From the NCBI GenBank assembly GCA_964412395.1, contig CAYPOY010000100.1:1-15761 (forward strand): a stretch of 15,761 nt of DNA. Direction: 5' to 3'. This DNA is from CAYPOY01 sp964412395. Its GTDB lineage: Bacteria; Chloroflexota; Anaerolineae; B4-G1. The position numbers and the translations under genes were made by a program. The notes under the pieces are model-generated. The model saw nothing but the letters and a program-made list of their open reading frames with translations. It ran no database searches and was not told the origin of the DNA. Below are positions 1 through 6,670 of the stretch, one piece after another. Numbering within the stretch: position 1 is the first letter of the stretch; every line of letters starts with the position of its first letter.

Positions 1-59
1 GCCGGGGGGTTGGGTCTGCTCCCCCTTCCCTGGTAGGGAAGGGGGCCGGGGGGTTAGGT
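1..59. repeat. Direct repeat flanking a perfect G/C hairpin
   Basis: A 10-bp perfect stem, CCCCCTTCCC (21-30) with GGGAAGGGGG (36-45) around a TGGTA loop, is flanked by two near-identical 15-mers (1-15 and 45-59, one mismatch). The hairpin lacks a T tract, so it is not a classical intrinsic terminator, although it may end the transcript of a gene lying before the window. A similar hairpin at 1569-1589 suggests a dispersed intergenic repeat. Confidence 0.6.
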
Positions 60-87
60 TGACCAAAAGCAAAATTGATGATATGGT
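59..87 (+). promoter_or_regulatory. Putative sigma-A-type promoter of radA
   Basis: TTGACC (59-64) and TATGGT (82-87) are separated by 17 bp, matching the -35 and -10 consensus at 5/6 and 4/6. Transcription would start near 94 and leave a leader of about 67 nt before radA. The local sequence is AT-rich compared with its surroundings. This is assigned from the sequence pattern only. Confidence 0.45.
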
Positions 88-160
88 ATAAGGTGTTCTG
101 AGCACACCGGTCGTGATACATCCATTACTGTCCTACAATCCGCGTTCCAGGAGGTTGATG

Positions 161-1531
161 ATGGCCAAGACACGCACACACTGGGTCTGCCAGAACTGCG
201 GGCGAATCGCGCCCCGCGAAATGGGTCGCTGTCCGGGCTGTGGCGAGTGGAACACGATGGTCGAGGTGGTCGAGAAGCCATCCGCTCCGGCGGCCGGGCT
301 CCCAGACGTTCCCGGCAGTGAACCCCGTCGCCTGACCGAGATTGAGACCGAGGGGTTGGAGCGCTTGCCGCTGCCACTGGGGGAATTCGCCCGCGTGCTG
401 GGAGGCGGCATCGTGCCCGGCTCCCTCATCCTCGTTGGCGGCGAACCCGGCATCGGCAAGTCTACACTGCTGACTCAGACCGCCGGGTTGGTGGCGGAGG
501 CGACGGGGAAGCCCGTGCTGTACGTCTCCGGCGAGGAGTCGGCCCGGCAGATCAAGATGCGTGCCGACCGGCTCGCTATCCGCAACGAGAACCTGTTCGT
601 CGTCACCGAGACCAACCTGGACACGATTCTGCGCCACGCCGAGCAGGTGCAGCCGTTGGCGATGATCGTGGACTCGATCCAGACCGTCACCTCGGAGGAG
701 CTGACGTCGGCGGCGGGCTCGATCAGCCAGGTGCGCCGGGCGGCGGCCCGCTTCCAGTGGTGGGCCAAGGCCGAAGGCGTGGCCGTCTTCCTGGTGGGCC
801 ATGTGACCAAGGAGGGGGCCATCGCCGGGCCGAAGGTGCTTGAGCACATCGTGGATACGGTGCTCTACCTGGAGGGCGACCGTTTCCACACCTACCGATT
901 GCTGCGCTCGGTCAAGAACCGCTTCGGGGCCACCTCGGAGGTGGGGGTGTTCGAGATGCGGGAGCAGGGGATGGTCGAGGTGCCCAACCCGTCCGAGGTA
1001 TTCCTGGCCGAGCGAATGGTAAACGCGCCCGGGTCGGCCATCGCGGTGACGATGGAGGGCACGCGCCCGCTGCTGGTCGAGATCCAGGCGCTGGCCAGCC
1101 ACTCCAGTTTCGGCCACCCGCGCCGCACCGCCAACGGCGTGGACTTCAACCGGCTGCTGCTCATCACCGCTGTGCTCTCGCGGCGGGTGGGGCTGCGGCT
1201 CTACGATCAGGACGTCTTCGCCAACGTGATCGGGGGCTTGCAGGTGGGGGAGCCGGCGGCGGACCTGGCGGTGGCGGTGGCCATTGCCTCCAGCGTGCGC
1301 GACCGGCCCGTGGCGGCCGACCTGGCGGTCATCGGCGAGGTGGGGCTTTCGGGCGAGGTGCGGGCGGTGGGGCAGACGGCAGCACGGCTGAAGGAGGCGG
1401 CGCAACTGGGCTTCCGCCGCTGCCTGCTGCCCCGGCGGGTGCGCCGTGGGCAGGAACCGCTGCCCCAGGGCATCGAAGCCGTCCCGGTGCGCTCCGTGGC
1501 CGAGGCGGTGGAGAAGGCGCTGGTGAAGTGA
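161..1531 (+). CDS. radA: DNA repair protein RadA (Sms)
   Basis: RadA is a RecA-like, DnaB-type branch-migration ATPase acting in homologous recombination and repair. At 456 residues it has the usual family length. Visible parts in order: an N-terminal zinc finger (C10, C13, C24, C27); a Walker A motif around residues 93-102 (GGEPGIGKST); the RadA-specific KNRFG motif, here VKNRFGATSE; and a C-terminal Lon-protease-like domain (ADLAVAVAIASS ... IGEVGLSGEVRAV). The start is placed at ATG 161 because AGGAGG (149-154) lies 6 nt upstream; ATG 158 would be only 3 nt away, and the upstream in-frame GTG at 113 has no ribosome binding site. It is a single gene followed by a hairpin-rich gap. No key motif is missing, so it should be functional. 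Confidence 0.97.
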   Translation: MAKTRTHWVCQNCGRIAPREMGRCPGCGEWNTMVEVVEKPSAPAAGLPDVPGSEPRRLTEIETEGLERLPLPLGEFARVLGGGIVPGSLILVGGEPGIGKSTLLTQTAGLVAEATGKPVLYVSGEESARQIKMRADRLAIRNENLFVVTETNLDTILRHAEQVQPLAMIVDSIQTVTSEELTSAAGSISQVRRAAARFQWWAKAEGVAVFLVGHVTKEGAIAGPKVLEHIVDTVLYLEGDRFHTYRLLRSVKNRFGATSEVGVFEMREQGMVEVPNPSEVFLAERMVNAPGSAIAVTMEGTRPLLVEIQALASHSSFGHPRRTANGVDFNRLLLITAVLSRRVGLRLYDQDVFANVIGGLQVGEPAADLAVAVAIASSVRDRPVAADLAVIGEVGLSGEVRAVGQTAARLKEAAQLGFRRCLLPRRVRRGQEPLPQGIEAVPVRSVAEAVEKALVK

Positions 1532-1539
1532 GTCTCACT

Positions 1540-1560
1540 CACCGCCGTAAACAGGCGGTG
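1540..1560 (+). repeat. Hairpin just after radA
   Basis: A 7-bp perfect stem, CACCGCC (1540-1546) and GGCGGTG (1554-1560), with a GTAAACA loop, begins 9 nt after the radA stop. It is followed by TTAGGACT rather than a T tract, so it is at best a weak terminator or an RNA 3'-end stabiliser. Confidence 0.5.
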
Positions 1561-1568
1561 TTAGGACT

Positions 1569-1638
1569 CCCTCCCCCCGTGGGGGAGGGCTGGGGTGGGG
1601 ACTTCCAGCACCGGCGCTTCAGGCCGGTGCGGTGCTGG
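1569..1638. repeat. Tandem G/C hairpins (dispersed-repeat type)
   Basis: The first hairpin is CCCTCCCCC (1569-1577) with GGGGGAGGG (1581-1589), a 9-bp stem with a 3-nt loop, of the same style as the hairpin at 21-45. The second is GCACCGGC (1608-1615) with GCCGGTGC (1623-1630). It competes with an alternative outer pairing, CCAGCACC (1605-1612) with GGTGCTGG (1631-1638). The alternatives are mutually exclusive in their central part. This stretch holds no gene. Confidence 0.6.
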
Positions 1639-1667
1639 TTTAGCATCTCGGGGGGAGATGTGCTATA

Positions 1668-1796
1668 ATGGTGGACGACGACATGCTGCCGGAGTATCGC
1701 TTTGACTATCGCCAAGCACGCCCCAATCGCTTTACTACCGACATAGTTGAGGGGAGTTTGGTTGTCGTGCTGGAACCAGATATTGCACGAGTTTAG
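1668..1796 (+). pseudogene. Truncated small antitoxin-like gene (5' part only)
   Basis: A 42-codon reading frame starts at ATG 1668, with GGAG (1654-1657) 10 nt upstream, and encodes MVDDDMLPEYRFDY, RQARPNRF and SLVVVLEPDIARV. This pattern (LPEY.FDY..A.PNRF ... VVVL.PD.A.V) is what I recall from small antitoxin or toxin-partner proteins of about 70-80 residues in Chloroflexota and cyanobacteria; the family name is not certain. The frame ends at a TAG whose last two bases are the first two bases of the 98-bp inverted-repeat element at 1795, exactly where the conserved protein would continue, so the C-terminal half has been lost. I see no partner toxin. It is probably a relic, though a short peptide could still be made. 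Confidence 0.6.
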
Positions 1797-1892
1797 ACCT
1801 CCGAGGTTTGGGCAGCGTATTTGGTTCGGAAAGCGAGCATCGTGCCACCAATCACTTTCTGGAGGGCACAAATCTATAAACCTCGGAGGTCT
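1795..1892. mobile_element. 98-bp MITE-like element with 15-bp perfect terminal inverted repeats
   Basis: The left end AGACCTCCGAGGTTT (1795-1809) and right end AAACCTCGGAGGTCT (1878-1892) are perfect inverse complements. Each end also contains its own interrupted palindrome (ACCTC-C-GAGGT), so each could fold alone. The 68-bp interior has no credible reading frame. No clear target duplication is visible (left flank GTTT, right flank TGCC). It sits precisely where the antitoxin-like gene is cut off. It may be a miniature transposable element or a dispersed palindromic repeat. Confidence 0.65.
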
Positions 1893-1908
1893 TGCCCCAT
1901 ATTATTGA

Positions 1909-1992
1909 AAAGATACGTTACAGGCCGCACAGACGGCGATTCGAACGTGGATTGAGGCCGCCCGCAAACTGGGCCGGCCAGTGCCCCAACCG
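1909..1992 (+). pseudogene. HicB-like antitoxin C-terminal relic
   Basis: After a TGA at 1906-1908 the frame reads LQAAQTAIRTWIEAARKL and GRPVPQP. This matches the shape of HicB antitoxin C-terminal parts (EEAL.NA..AI..WIE.AR..GRPIP.P). No N-terminal HicB domain and no HicA gene are visible upstream. The frame then continues without a stop into the next gene, so an automatic caller could wrongly extend that gene upstream. HicB assignment is by motif memory only. Confidence 0.45.
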
Positions 1993-2076
1993 GCACGCAC
2001 CCGCGAGGCAGTGGTGGGCCTTGTCCCGGCGACAGTGCCAGCTTGGTACCATAGCAGTCAAGTTGTGAGGTTGACA

Positions 2077-2685
2077 ATGACGAAGAAAAGCGAGATCCCA
2101 TCGCCCAAGTTTCACCAAGAGATTCCCGAGCCGATTCTTGCGACGGCGGCCGAGAAGGCTGGACTGATTCCCAAAGAAATCTTTGAACTCCCACTGGCGC
2201 AGATCCTCACTGAACTCGAGTCGTCTAACAAGCACGTCAGAGGTAGAGCGCTCGAACTGCTGGCTATTCACTTCACTCGCCTGATTGACCTGGATTTCAA
2301 GGGTTGGCTTTTGAGAAGTGCCGATTCAAACGGCATTGAGGTTGGAATTGTGGCTAATGATAGACAGGTGCCATTCAATCGTTGGCAAATTCAGTGTCGC
2401 AATGCGCGCCAGACGGACATGGGAGAGATTGCCACGGCAGTGGGCCGCAGTGTTTCGTTCAGGCCCAATGTACTGCTATCGGTGACGACTGGACGCTTTA
2501 TGCAGCAGGCACGCTACTACGCTACCAGGGCTATGCAGTTGACAAACTTTCAGATTCTTCTGATCGATGCCCAAGACCTTATGGCTATAGCCAACGGTAA
2601 AGCGACAATCAGGAGTATTCTCAGTCGTGAGACAGGGCAAGTGAAATCTGCCAAAGAACTACAAGTAGTACCACTCTACGCTTGA
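2077..2685 (+). CDS. Mrr-like restriction endonuclease, probably inactive
   Basis: A 202-residue protein resembling the Mrr-type catalytic domain of the PD-(D/E)XK superfamily. Supporting parts: a helix with E60 (RALE), the strand-turn-strand GIEV (86-89) ... WQIQCRN (103-109), then SVTTGRFMQQARYYA (135-149) and ILLIDAQDLM (160-169), which match the V-T-T-G-x-F...A and L-I-D-G..L blocks of Mrr domains. In the family the lysine of Q-x-K is catalytic; here it is R108, and the preceding acid is E88 or has been replaced (V-G instead of V-D, depending on alignment). The start is ATG 2077, with GTGAGG (2065-2070) 6 nt upstream; longer starts only add HicB relic sequence. It lies 109 bp before the methyltransferase start, so it may be the decayed former partner. 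Alternatively it may act in a modified-DNA-binding role. Confidence 0.7.
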   Translation: MTKKSEIPSPKFHQEIPEPILATAAEKAGLIPKEIFELPLAQILTELESSNKHVRGRALELLAIHFTRLIDLDFKGWLLRSADSNGIEVGIVANDRQVPFNRWQIQCRNARQTDMGEIATAVGRSVSFRPNVLLSVTTGRFMQQARYYATRAMQLTNFQILLIDAQDLMAIANGKATIRSILSRETGQVKSAKELQVVPLYA

Positions 2686-2715
2686 TGTGACGGAGGCTGT
2701 CGGCGAGAGTTGTTC

Positions 2716-2752
2716 TTGACACCCCGGTTGACGGTCGGGGATATGTTATGAT
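2716..2752 (+). promoter_or_regulatory. Possible promoter of the methyltransferase gene
   Basis: A perfect -35 box TTGACA (2716-2721) is followed by an AT-rich ATATGTTATGAT stretch (2741-2752). The best -10 hexamers (TATGTT 2742, TATGAT 2747) sit 20-25 bp away, longer than the usual 17. A CCCCG...CGGGG inverted repeat (2723-2727, 2736-2740) lies between the boxes and could be an operator. If transcription starts near 2755, the first ATG at 2756 would be leaderless, and the ATG at 2795 is the better start. Confidence 0.3.
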
Positions 2753-2794
2753 CGGATGGAGCAGTCATCAGGCTTGAGTATCCGGAGATTACCA

Positions 2795-4144
2795 ATGTCC
2801 GTTATCCAAAGATTAGCACCACAATCGGCCATTCGGGGAGCGACGCAGGCACGCGAGGCTCTCGAAGCGCGCTATCTCTCCTATTTCGATGAACGGCTGG
2901 GCCTCCGCCAGTTGGTCACTTACGTGCCCAATAAAGCGGCCCCGATTCACCGCTGGTTTCAGTACAAGGAGGGTTTCTCCTACCAGTTGGTGGAGATGCT
3001 CCTGCGCGAATTCGAGGCGGACCCGGCTCGTCACCGAATCTTCGATCCTTTCATCGGATGCGGCACGACACCCCTGGTAGCCAAGCAGATGGGTTTTGGT
3101 GCCTGGGGTATAGACATTCTGCCGGTAGCGGTTTTCGTTGCACAAGTGAAACTCCGCAGACCAGCGATGTATGATCTGGCTCGCCTGCGATCGGAGATAG
3201 AGCGGCTGTTGGCCATTCCCTTCCATCCTCCCTCCCTGTCTGCACCACAGGATGTGCGTATCATCCGACTGGCCTACGAGCCTGATACTCTGGAGCAGAT
3301 ACTGCTCTTCAAGGAAGAGATCCAGCGAATTGATGACAAGCCAACCCGCGAGTTCCTACTTCTCGGTTTGACGAGCATCCTTGAGAGGGTCAGTTACACC
3401 AGCAAGGATGGTCAGTACCTGCGCCTGCGCAGGGATAGGAAAATACCGGCCGTACACGACGTGTTGCGCTCACAACTGGAGATGATGTATGGTGATCTGT
3501 TGGGTAGACAAACGCAACTAAGGCTGCCTGGTCTCGCGGAGATACCATCCGGTGGTCGCAGCGACAGGCGGTGTTACGTTGCGCAGGCTGATGCCCGTGC
3601 GTTCACTGCCTCTTTCAACGATCACGCAGACATCATCATCACTTCGCCTCCCTATCTCAATCGGTACGACTACAGCCGCATTTATAGCCTGGAACTGTGC
3701 TTGCAGTTCGTCAACGAGTTCGAGGAGTTGAAACGAGTACGCCACAGCCTGCTGCGGTCACACATCGAATCACGTGAGCCTCCCACCGACGACGTCCATC
3801 ATCCGGCGGTGCTTGAGATATTGAACAATCTGGCAGGGCAGGACTTAAACAACCCCCGTATCCCAGTGATGATCAAAGGATACTTCGAGGATATGAACCA
3901 GGTGCTGAAGCAATTGGCCCAAGTGTGCCAGCCAGGAGCGAGGGTAGCCCTGGTCGTAGCGAATGCACGGTTTCACGGCGAACTCATACCGGTTGATTTG
4001 CTGCTTTCCGAGTTAGCCATAGATGCTGGATTCGAGGTCGAACGCATCATCATCACGCGCTACAAGGGCAACTCCAGTCAACAGATGGGGCGCTTTGGTC
4101 GTGTAGCTGTGCGTGAAAGCATCGCAATTTGGAGGAAGGCATAA
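2795..4144 (+). CDS. DNA methyltransferase (TSPPY, N4-cytosine or N6-adenine type)
   Basis: An S-adenosylmethionine-dependent amino-methyltransferase of 449 residues. It has motif I FDPFIGCGTT (83-92), a following acidic GID (106-108), and motif IV TSPPY (283-287) in TSPPYLNRYDYSRIYSLEL. TSPPY favours N4-cytosine but also occurs in N6-adenine enzymes. The order motif I then motif IV, about 190 residues apart, is not the beta order of many TSPPY enzymes, so it belongs to a rearranged class; the intervening helical region probably carries target recognition. An N-terminal HRWFQYKEGFS block fits motif X. ATG 2795 is chosen because GGAG (2784-2787) lies 7 nt upstream; an in-frame ATG at 2756 has no ribosome binding site. 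Its stop is 4 nt before the next start, so it is cotranscribed with the XcyI-like endonuclease and is its likely protective partner. Confidence 0.88.
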   Translation: MSVIQRLAPQSAIRGATQAREALEARYLSYFDERLGLRQLVTYVPNKAAPIHRWFQYKEGFSYQLVEMLLREFEADPARHRIFDPFIGCGTTPLVAKQMGFGAWGIDILPVAVFVAQVKLRRPAMYDLARLRSEIERLLAIPFHPPSLSAPQDVRIIRLAYEPDTLEQILLFKEEIQRIDDKPTREFLLLGLTSILERVSYTSKDGQYLRLRRDRKIPAVHDVLRSQLEMMYGDLLGRQTQLRLPGLAEIPSGGRSDRRCYVAQADARAFTASFNDHADIIITSPPYLNRYDYSRIYSLELCLQFVNEFEELKRVRHSLLRSHIESREPPTDDVHHPAVLEILNNLAGQDLNNPRIPVMIKGYFEDMNQVLKQLAQVCQPGARVALVVANARFHGELIPVDLLLSELAIDAGFEVERIIITRYKGNSSQQMGRFGRVAVRESIAIWRKA

Positions 4145-4148
4145 ACCG

Positions 4149-5423
4149 ATGGTCCGACGTCGTCGTAGGAAGCGAATTTTAGAGCAGCAAGCCAGTTATT
4201 TGCCAGAGCCACCACTGCCGACTTTCGCCAGCACGTTCGATGAAATCCAGCGTGCCGTAGAGCGCAATTCAATCAAGCGCGGCCTGTTCTTCATCAAGAA
4301 CCTGATGACCTTGGACTTTGCCTCGCTCATCCGGCGTGTTGAAGGGATCTCGCAGGAGTACGACAAGGAGGAATGGTGCGAGGCAGCGTCTGACCTCTGG
4401 ATTGATGTTGAATCGCTCAAGGTACTCGATGCCTGCGAACCTCCCGTGCGTTATCCCTATTACTTCTGCACATCCGACATTCTGATTCGACATCCAGAAC
4501 TCGTGATGTACTATCGCAACGTGGCAATGGTCTCGCAGAAAGTGATGAACGACATGGGGCTAAGCACCATCGCATACGAAGCAGGACAGACGCCCCCGCC
4601 TGACATTGCTGCCGACCTGGCCCACCACTTCAACCGCATAGTCAGCGCACTTGTGACCAGCGGCAAGGTGACGCCGCAACGCCACCTGGAGATGGCCTAT
4701 GCCAACTTGGGCACCAGTTTCGATGGCTCGTGGCGCAATGAGGTGGGGAGACTGGCCTACGTCGAGGTCGTTACGCCGCTGCTCCTCCACCTGCATAGAC
4801 AAGGCTGCCTGCACAGCGTAGTCTACACACTCAAAGGCCCCATCTTACCAAGTGACGAGGAGATTCCATCCCGCGCTCCCCAGGAACTGCCCGATGATGA
4901 GCGGACCGATCTGGAAGCGGAGTTGAAGCACCTGGAGGAGCAGCGAGTTGTGTACCGGGAGGTGCGGCTGCGGAATGGGAATCGCCTCTTGCTCAACCGC
5001 CAGATCACCTGGTACGACAAGGAAGGCAACGCCTATCGGATTGGCCCGGACCTGCTCTCATCGAGCACCGAGACCGACATCCTGTGGGGCGGTGAACTGA
5101 AGGGCGGCGCCGATCCGGCAGGCTCTGATGAGCACTGGAAAACTGCGACGCGAGCATTTGATCGCATTTTGCTGGCTTGCGAACGGACCGAGCGGCCTAG
5201 ACCGCCTCTTTCGTTTATCGCGACCATTCTGGTTGAGCGTGTGGCTCGTGAGGCGGCGGAATGGATCGCAGAGGGCAAATTGGCCTCGGTGTACAACCTC
5301 ACTCAGATTGCCGACGACCCGGCGAAGCAACGGCAATTCCTTGACGACCTGGCCGCCTTCCTGGGCTGCCAGGTCACATCCGATTCAGGTAAGGAATACT
5401 CAAATCAACTACCCACCCGTTAG
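4149..5423 (+). CDS. Type II restriction endonuclease, XcyI-like (PD-(D/E)XK)
   Basis: A 424-residue protein with a textbook PD-X14-ELK active site: P300-D301, then E316-L-K318 in WGGELKGG, followed by ADPAGSDEHWKTA and a helix with AFDRIL. The block GG.DPAG.DEHWKTA and the C-terminal pattern (A...E....G.L....NLT....Q..FL..L) match what I recall of the XcyI family, whose namesake cuts CCCGGG; the specificity here is not established. XcyI is about 330 residues, so this protein has extra N-terminal and middle segments, including a charged insert (DDERTDLEAELKHLEEQ). ATG 4149 lies 4 nt after the methyltransferase stop, with GGAGGAAGG (4131-4139) upstream; a GTG at 4113 would add 12 unlikely residues. 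The last residues after FLG appear to be read out of a transglutaminase-like relic, so the original stop was probably lost. Confidence 0.82.
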   Translation: MVRRRRRKRILEQQASYLPEPPLPTFASTFDEIQRAVERNSIKRGLFFIKNLMTLDFASLIRRVEGISQEYDKEEWCEAASDLWIDVESLKVLDACEPPVRYPYYFCTSDILIRHPELVMYYRNVAMVSQKVMNDMGLSTIAYEAGQTPPPDIAADLAHHFNRIVSALVTSGKVTPQRHLEMAYANLGTSFDGSWRNEVGRLAYVEVVTPLLLHLHRQGCLHSVVYTLKGPILPSDEEIPSRAPQELPDDERTDLEAELKHLEEQRVVYREVRLRNGNRLLLNRQITWYDKEGNAYRIGPDLLSSSTETDILWGGELKGGADPAGSDEHWKTATRAFDRILLACERTERPRPPLSFIATILVERVAREAAEWIAEGKLASVYNLTQIADDPAKQRQFLDDLAAFLGCQVTSDSGKEYSNQLPTR

Positions 5424-5584
5424 CATACTATGCCTGTCCGGGCCTCATGACCGATCCGGGCGAACATGCCGAGCTGTTTGAGGGACTGCCCACCGAGATC
5501 CCCGTGCTCTGTCGGGTCAGGCAAGGTATCCTGCTGCACATCTCTTGGGTAGAGCAGCACGGTGTAGAGTTATCGAAGGACTGA
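5408..5584 (+). pseudogene. 5' relic of a transglutaminase-like gene
   Basis: In the frame different from the upstream endonuclease, 5408-5584 reads HPLAYYACPGLMTDPGEHAE, then GLPTEIPVLCRVRQGILLHI, then VEQHGVELSKD and a stop. This closely follows the N-terminal block I recall from transglutaminase-domain proteins (YY..PGPMTDPG.....L..LP..IP.LC.VVQG...HIFWA.RYGV.L). No ATG precedes the block, because the 3' end of the endonuclease gene overlaps it, and the downstream catalytic domain is missing. An ATG at 5447 gives a 45-codon frame but no good ribosome binding site. I read it as the scar of a host gene disrupted when the restriction genes arrived. Confidence 0.6.
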
Positions 5585-5636
5585 GAGGTATAGACGCTCT
5601 ACAATTGGACTGATGTGAGAAAGGAGAGGTGGGAGA

Positions 5637-6668
5637 ATGCATTGCAACAACACTGCGAGATTCGTACAAGTACTATTGGAAAAGGGTAGTCTGGGTAACG
5701 ACACGACATCCATGCTCGTACTTGATCAGGCTATCTCTATGTTGTTAACTGTTGCAACTCTCCGGATCAAGGGGGCAAGGAATGCCCTATGGGCACTTCT
5801 CCGTTCTCGTTGCTCAACCAGCCGGGACGGTAACAGAGTGGAGGAATTGGTCAATCATCTGAACCCACTGATTTGTACTCGTGAAGACCTGGAAATGCTA
5901 GAGTTCGTTATTGACTATATTGGCATCCCGGCTAACATGTTATTGGAGCGAGCAACTGTTGCCAATGGGCATGTCGTCAACCAGATGATATACGGATACC
6001 TGGCGGAAGAGGGCGAAACTGGCTTGAAAGACACGATACTGATGGGAGAGCGAATAGGACAACAGAGATACGTGGATGCCAAGCGGTCTATAAGAACAAG
6101 TGGCCTTCACCTTATTCGAGACGCGCTCGATGATCTTCAGAAGGGCAGCGCTCTTACCCCCTTTGACGCCGACCAGACTCTGACTGCTTTCGTCCAGGAG
6201 TTCGAGCGGCGGCTCGTGCGCGGTGTGCGACCAGGCAGAGCGGGACGAAGCCTGGAGGATGTCACAGGTGTTATCCTTGACCACTTTGGCATCACGGGCT
6301 TCATTGACGCGCCAGAACACATCAAAACAGTGTTTGAGGTGGACAAAATGATTCCACTGCCGGACGGATGGCGCATAGGCGTATCCTGCAAGCGTACTTT
6401 GCGTGAGAGATGGAAGCAGGCCGCCTCGCTCAATGAGCAACGCTTGGATGATGAGAAGATTAGGTGCACCCTGCACGTGATCACTTATACTTCGGATCTC
6501 ACCATCCCCAAGGTCAGGGCCATCGGCGAAAGCCGTGGGGTCGTCTATATACCTGATGATGACCAGTTCTTGAAAAACCACCGCGATGATCCCAGCATAT
6601 CAGCCTATGTTCGCCCGATGACGGCCTTTATATCCGACTTGAGAGAGGCCATTCAAAAATCCCGTTGA
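5637..6668 (+). CDS. Type II restriction endonuclease, EcoRII/PspGI-like
   Basis: A 343-residue protein. The N-terminal half (1-195) is helical and unassigned. The C-terminal half has a PD-(D/E)XK endonuclease pattern: R201-A-G-R-S-L-E207 (helix with catalytic Glu), FEVD (233-236), and VSCKRTLRERWKQ (249-261), in which K252 would be the active-site lysine and R258 falls at K+6, as in EcoRII. A CTLHVIT strand and a GVVYIPDD block follow, similar to the end of the EcoRII-C fold. ATG 5637 has GGAGAGG (5623-5629) 7 nt upstream. No dedicated methyltransferase is adjacent, so it either relies on a host methylase elsewhere or is an orphan. Base composition is visibly more AT-rich than that of radA or ftsK, suggesting transfer. 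The stop codon abuts ftsK. The exact family is uncertain; endonuclease identity is fairly secure. Confidence 0.72.
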   Translation: MHCNNTARFVQVLLEKGSLGNDTTSMLVLDQAISMLLTVATLRIKGARNALWALLRSRCSTSRDGNRVEELVNHLNPLICTREDLEMLEFVIDYIGIPANMLLERATVANGHVVNQMIYGYLAEEGETGLKDTILMGERIGQQRYVDAKRSIRTSGLHLIRDALDDLQKGSALTPFDADQTLTAFVQEFERRLVRGVRPGRAGRSLEDVTGVILDHFGITGFIDAPEHIKTVFEVDKMIPLPDGWRIGVSCKRTLRERWKQAASLNEQRLDDEKIRCTLHVITYTSDLTIPKVRAIGESRGVVYIPDDDQFLKNHRDDPSISAYVRPMTAFISDLREAIQKSR

Positions 6669-6670
6669 TT

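Noticed and set aside
21..45. G/C hairpin as the intrinsic terminator of an upstream gene
   Set aside because: The stem is perfect, but no T tract follows on either strand and the same style of hairpin recurs at 1569-1589, so it is listed as a repeat instead.
125..1405. A 426-codon open frame antisense to radA
   Set aside because: It is the mirror of a high-GC gene with strong codon bias. The translation is rich in His, Arg, Pro and Gln without any known motif, and radA is unambiguous on the other strand.
1664..1669. TATAAT before the antitoxin-like relic, as a promoter
   Set aside because: It overlaps the presumed start codon, and no -35 box lies 16-18 bp upstream. If real, it would only serve a shorter start at 1683.
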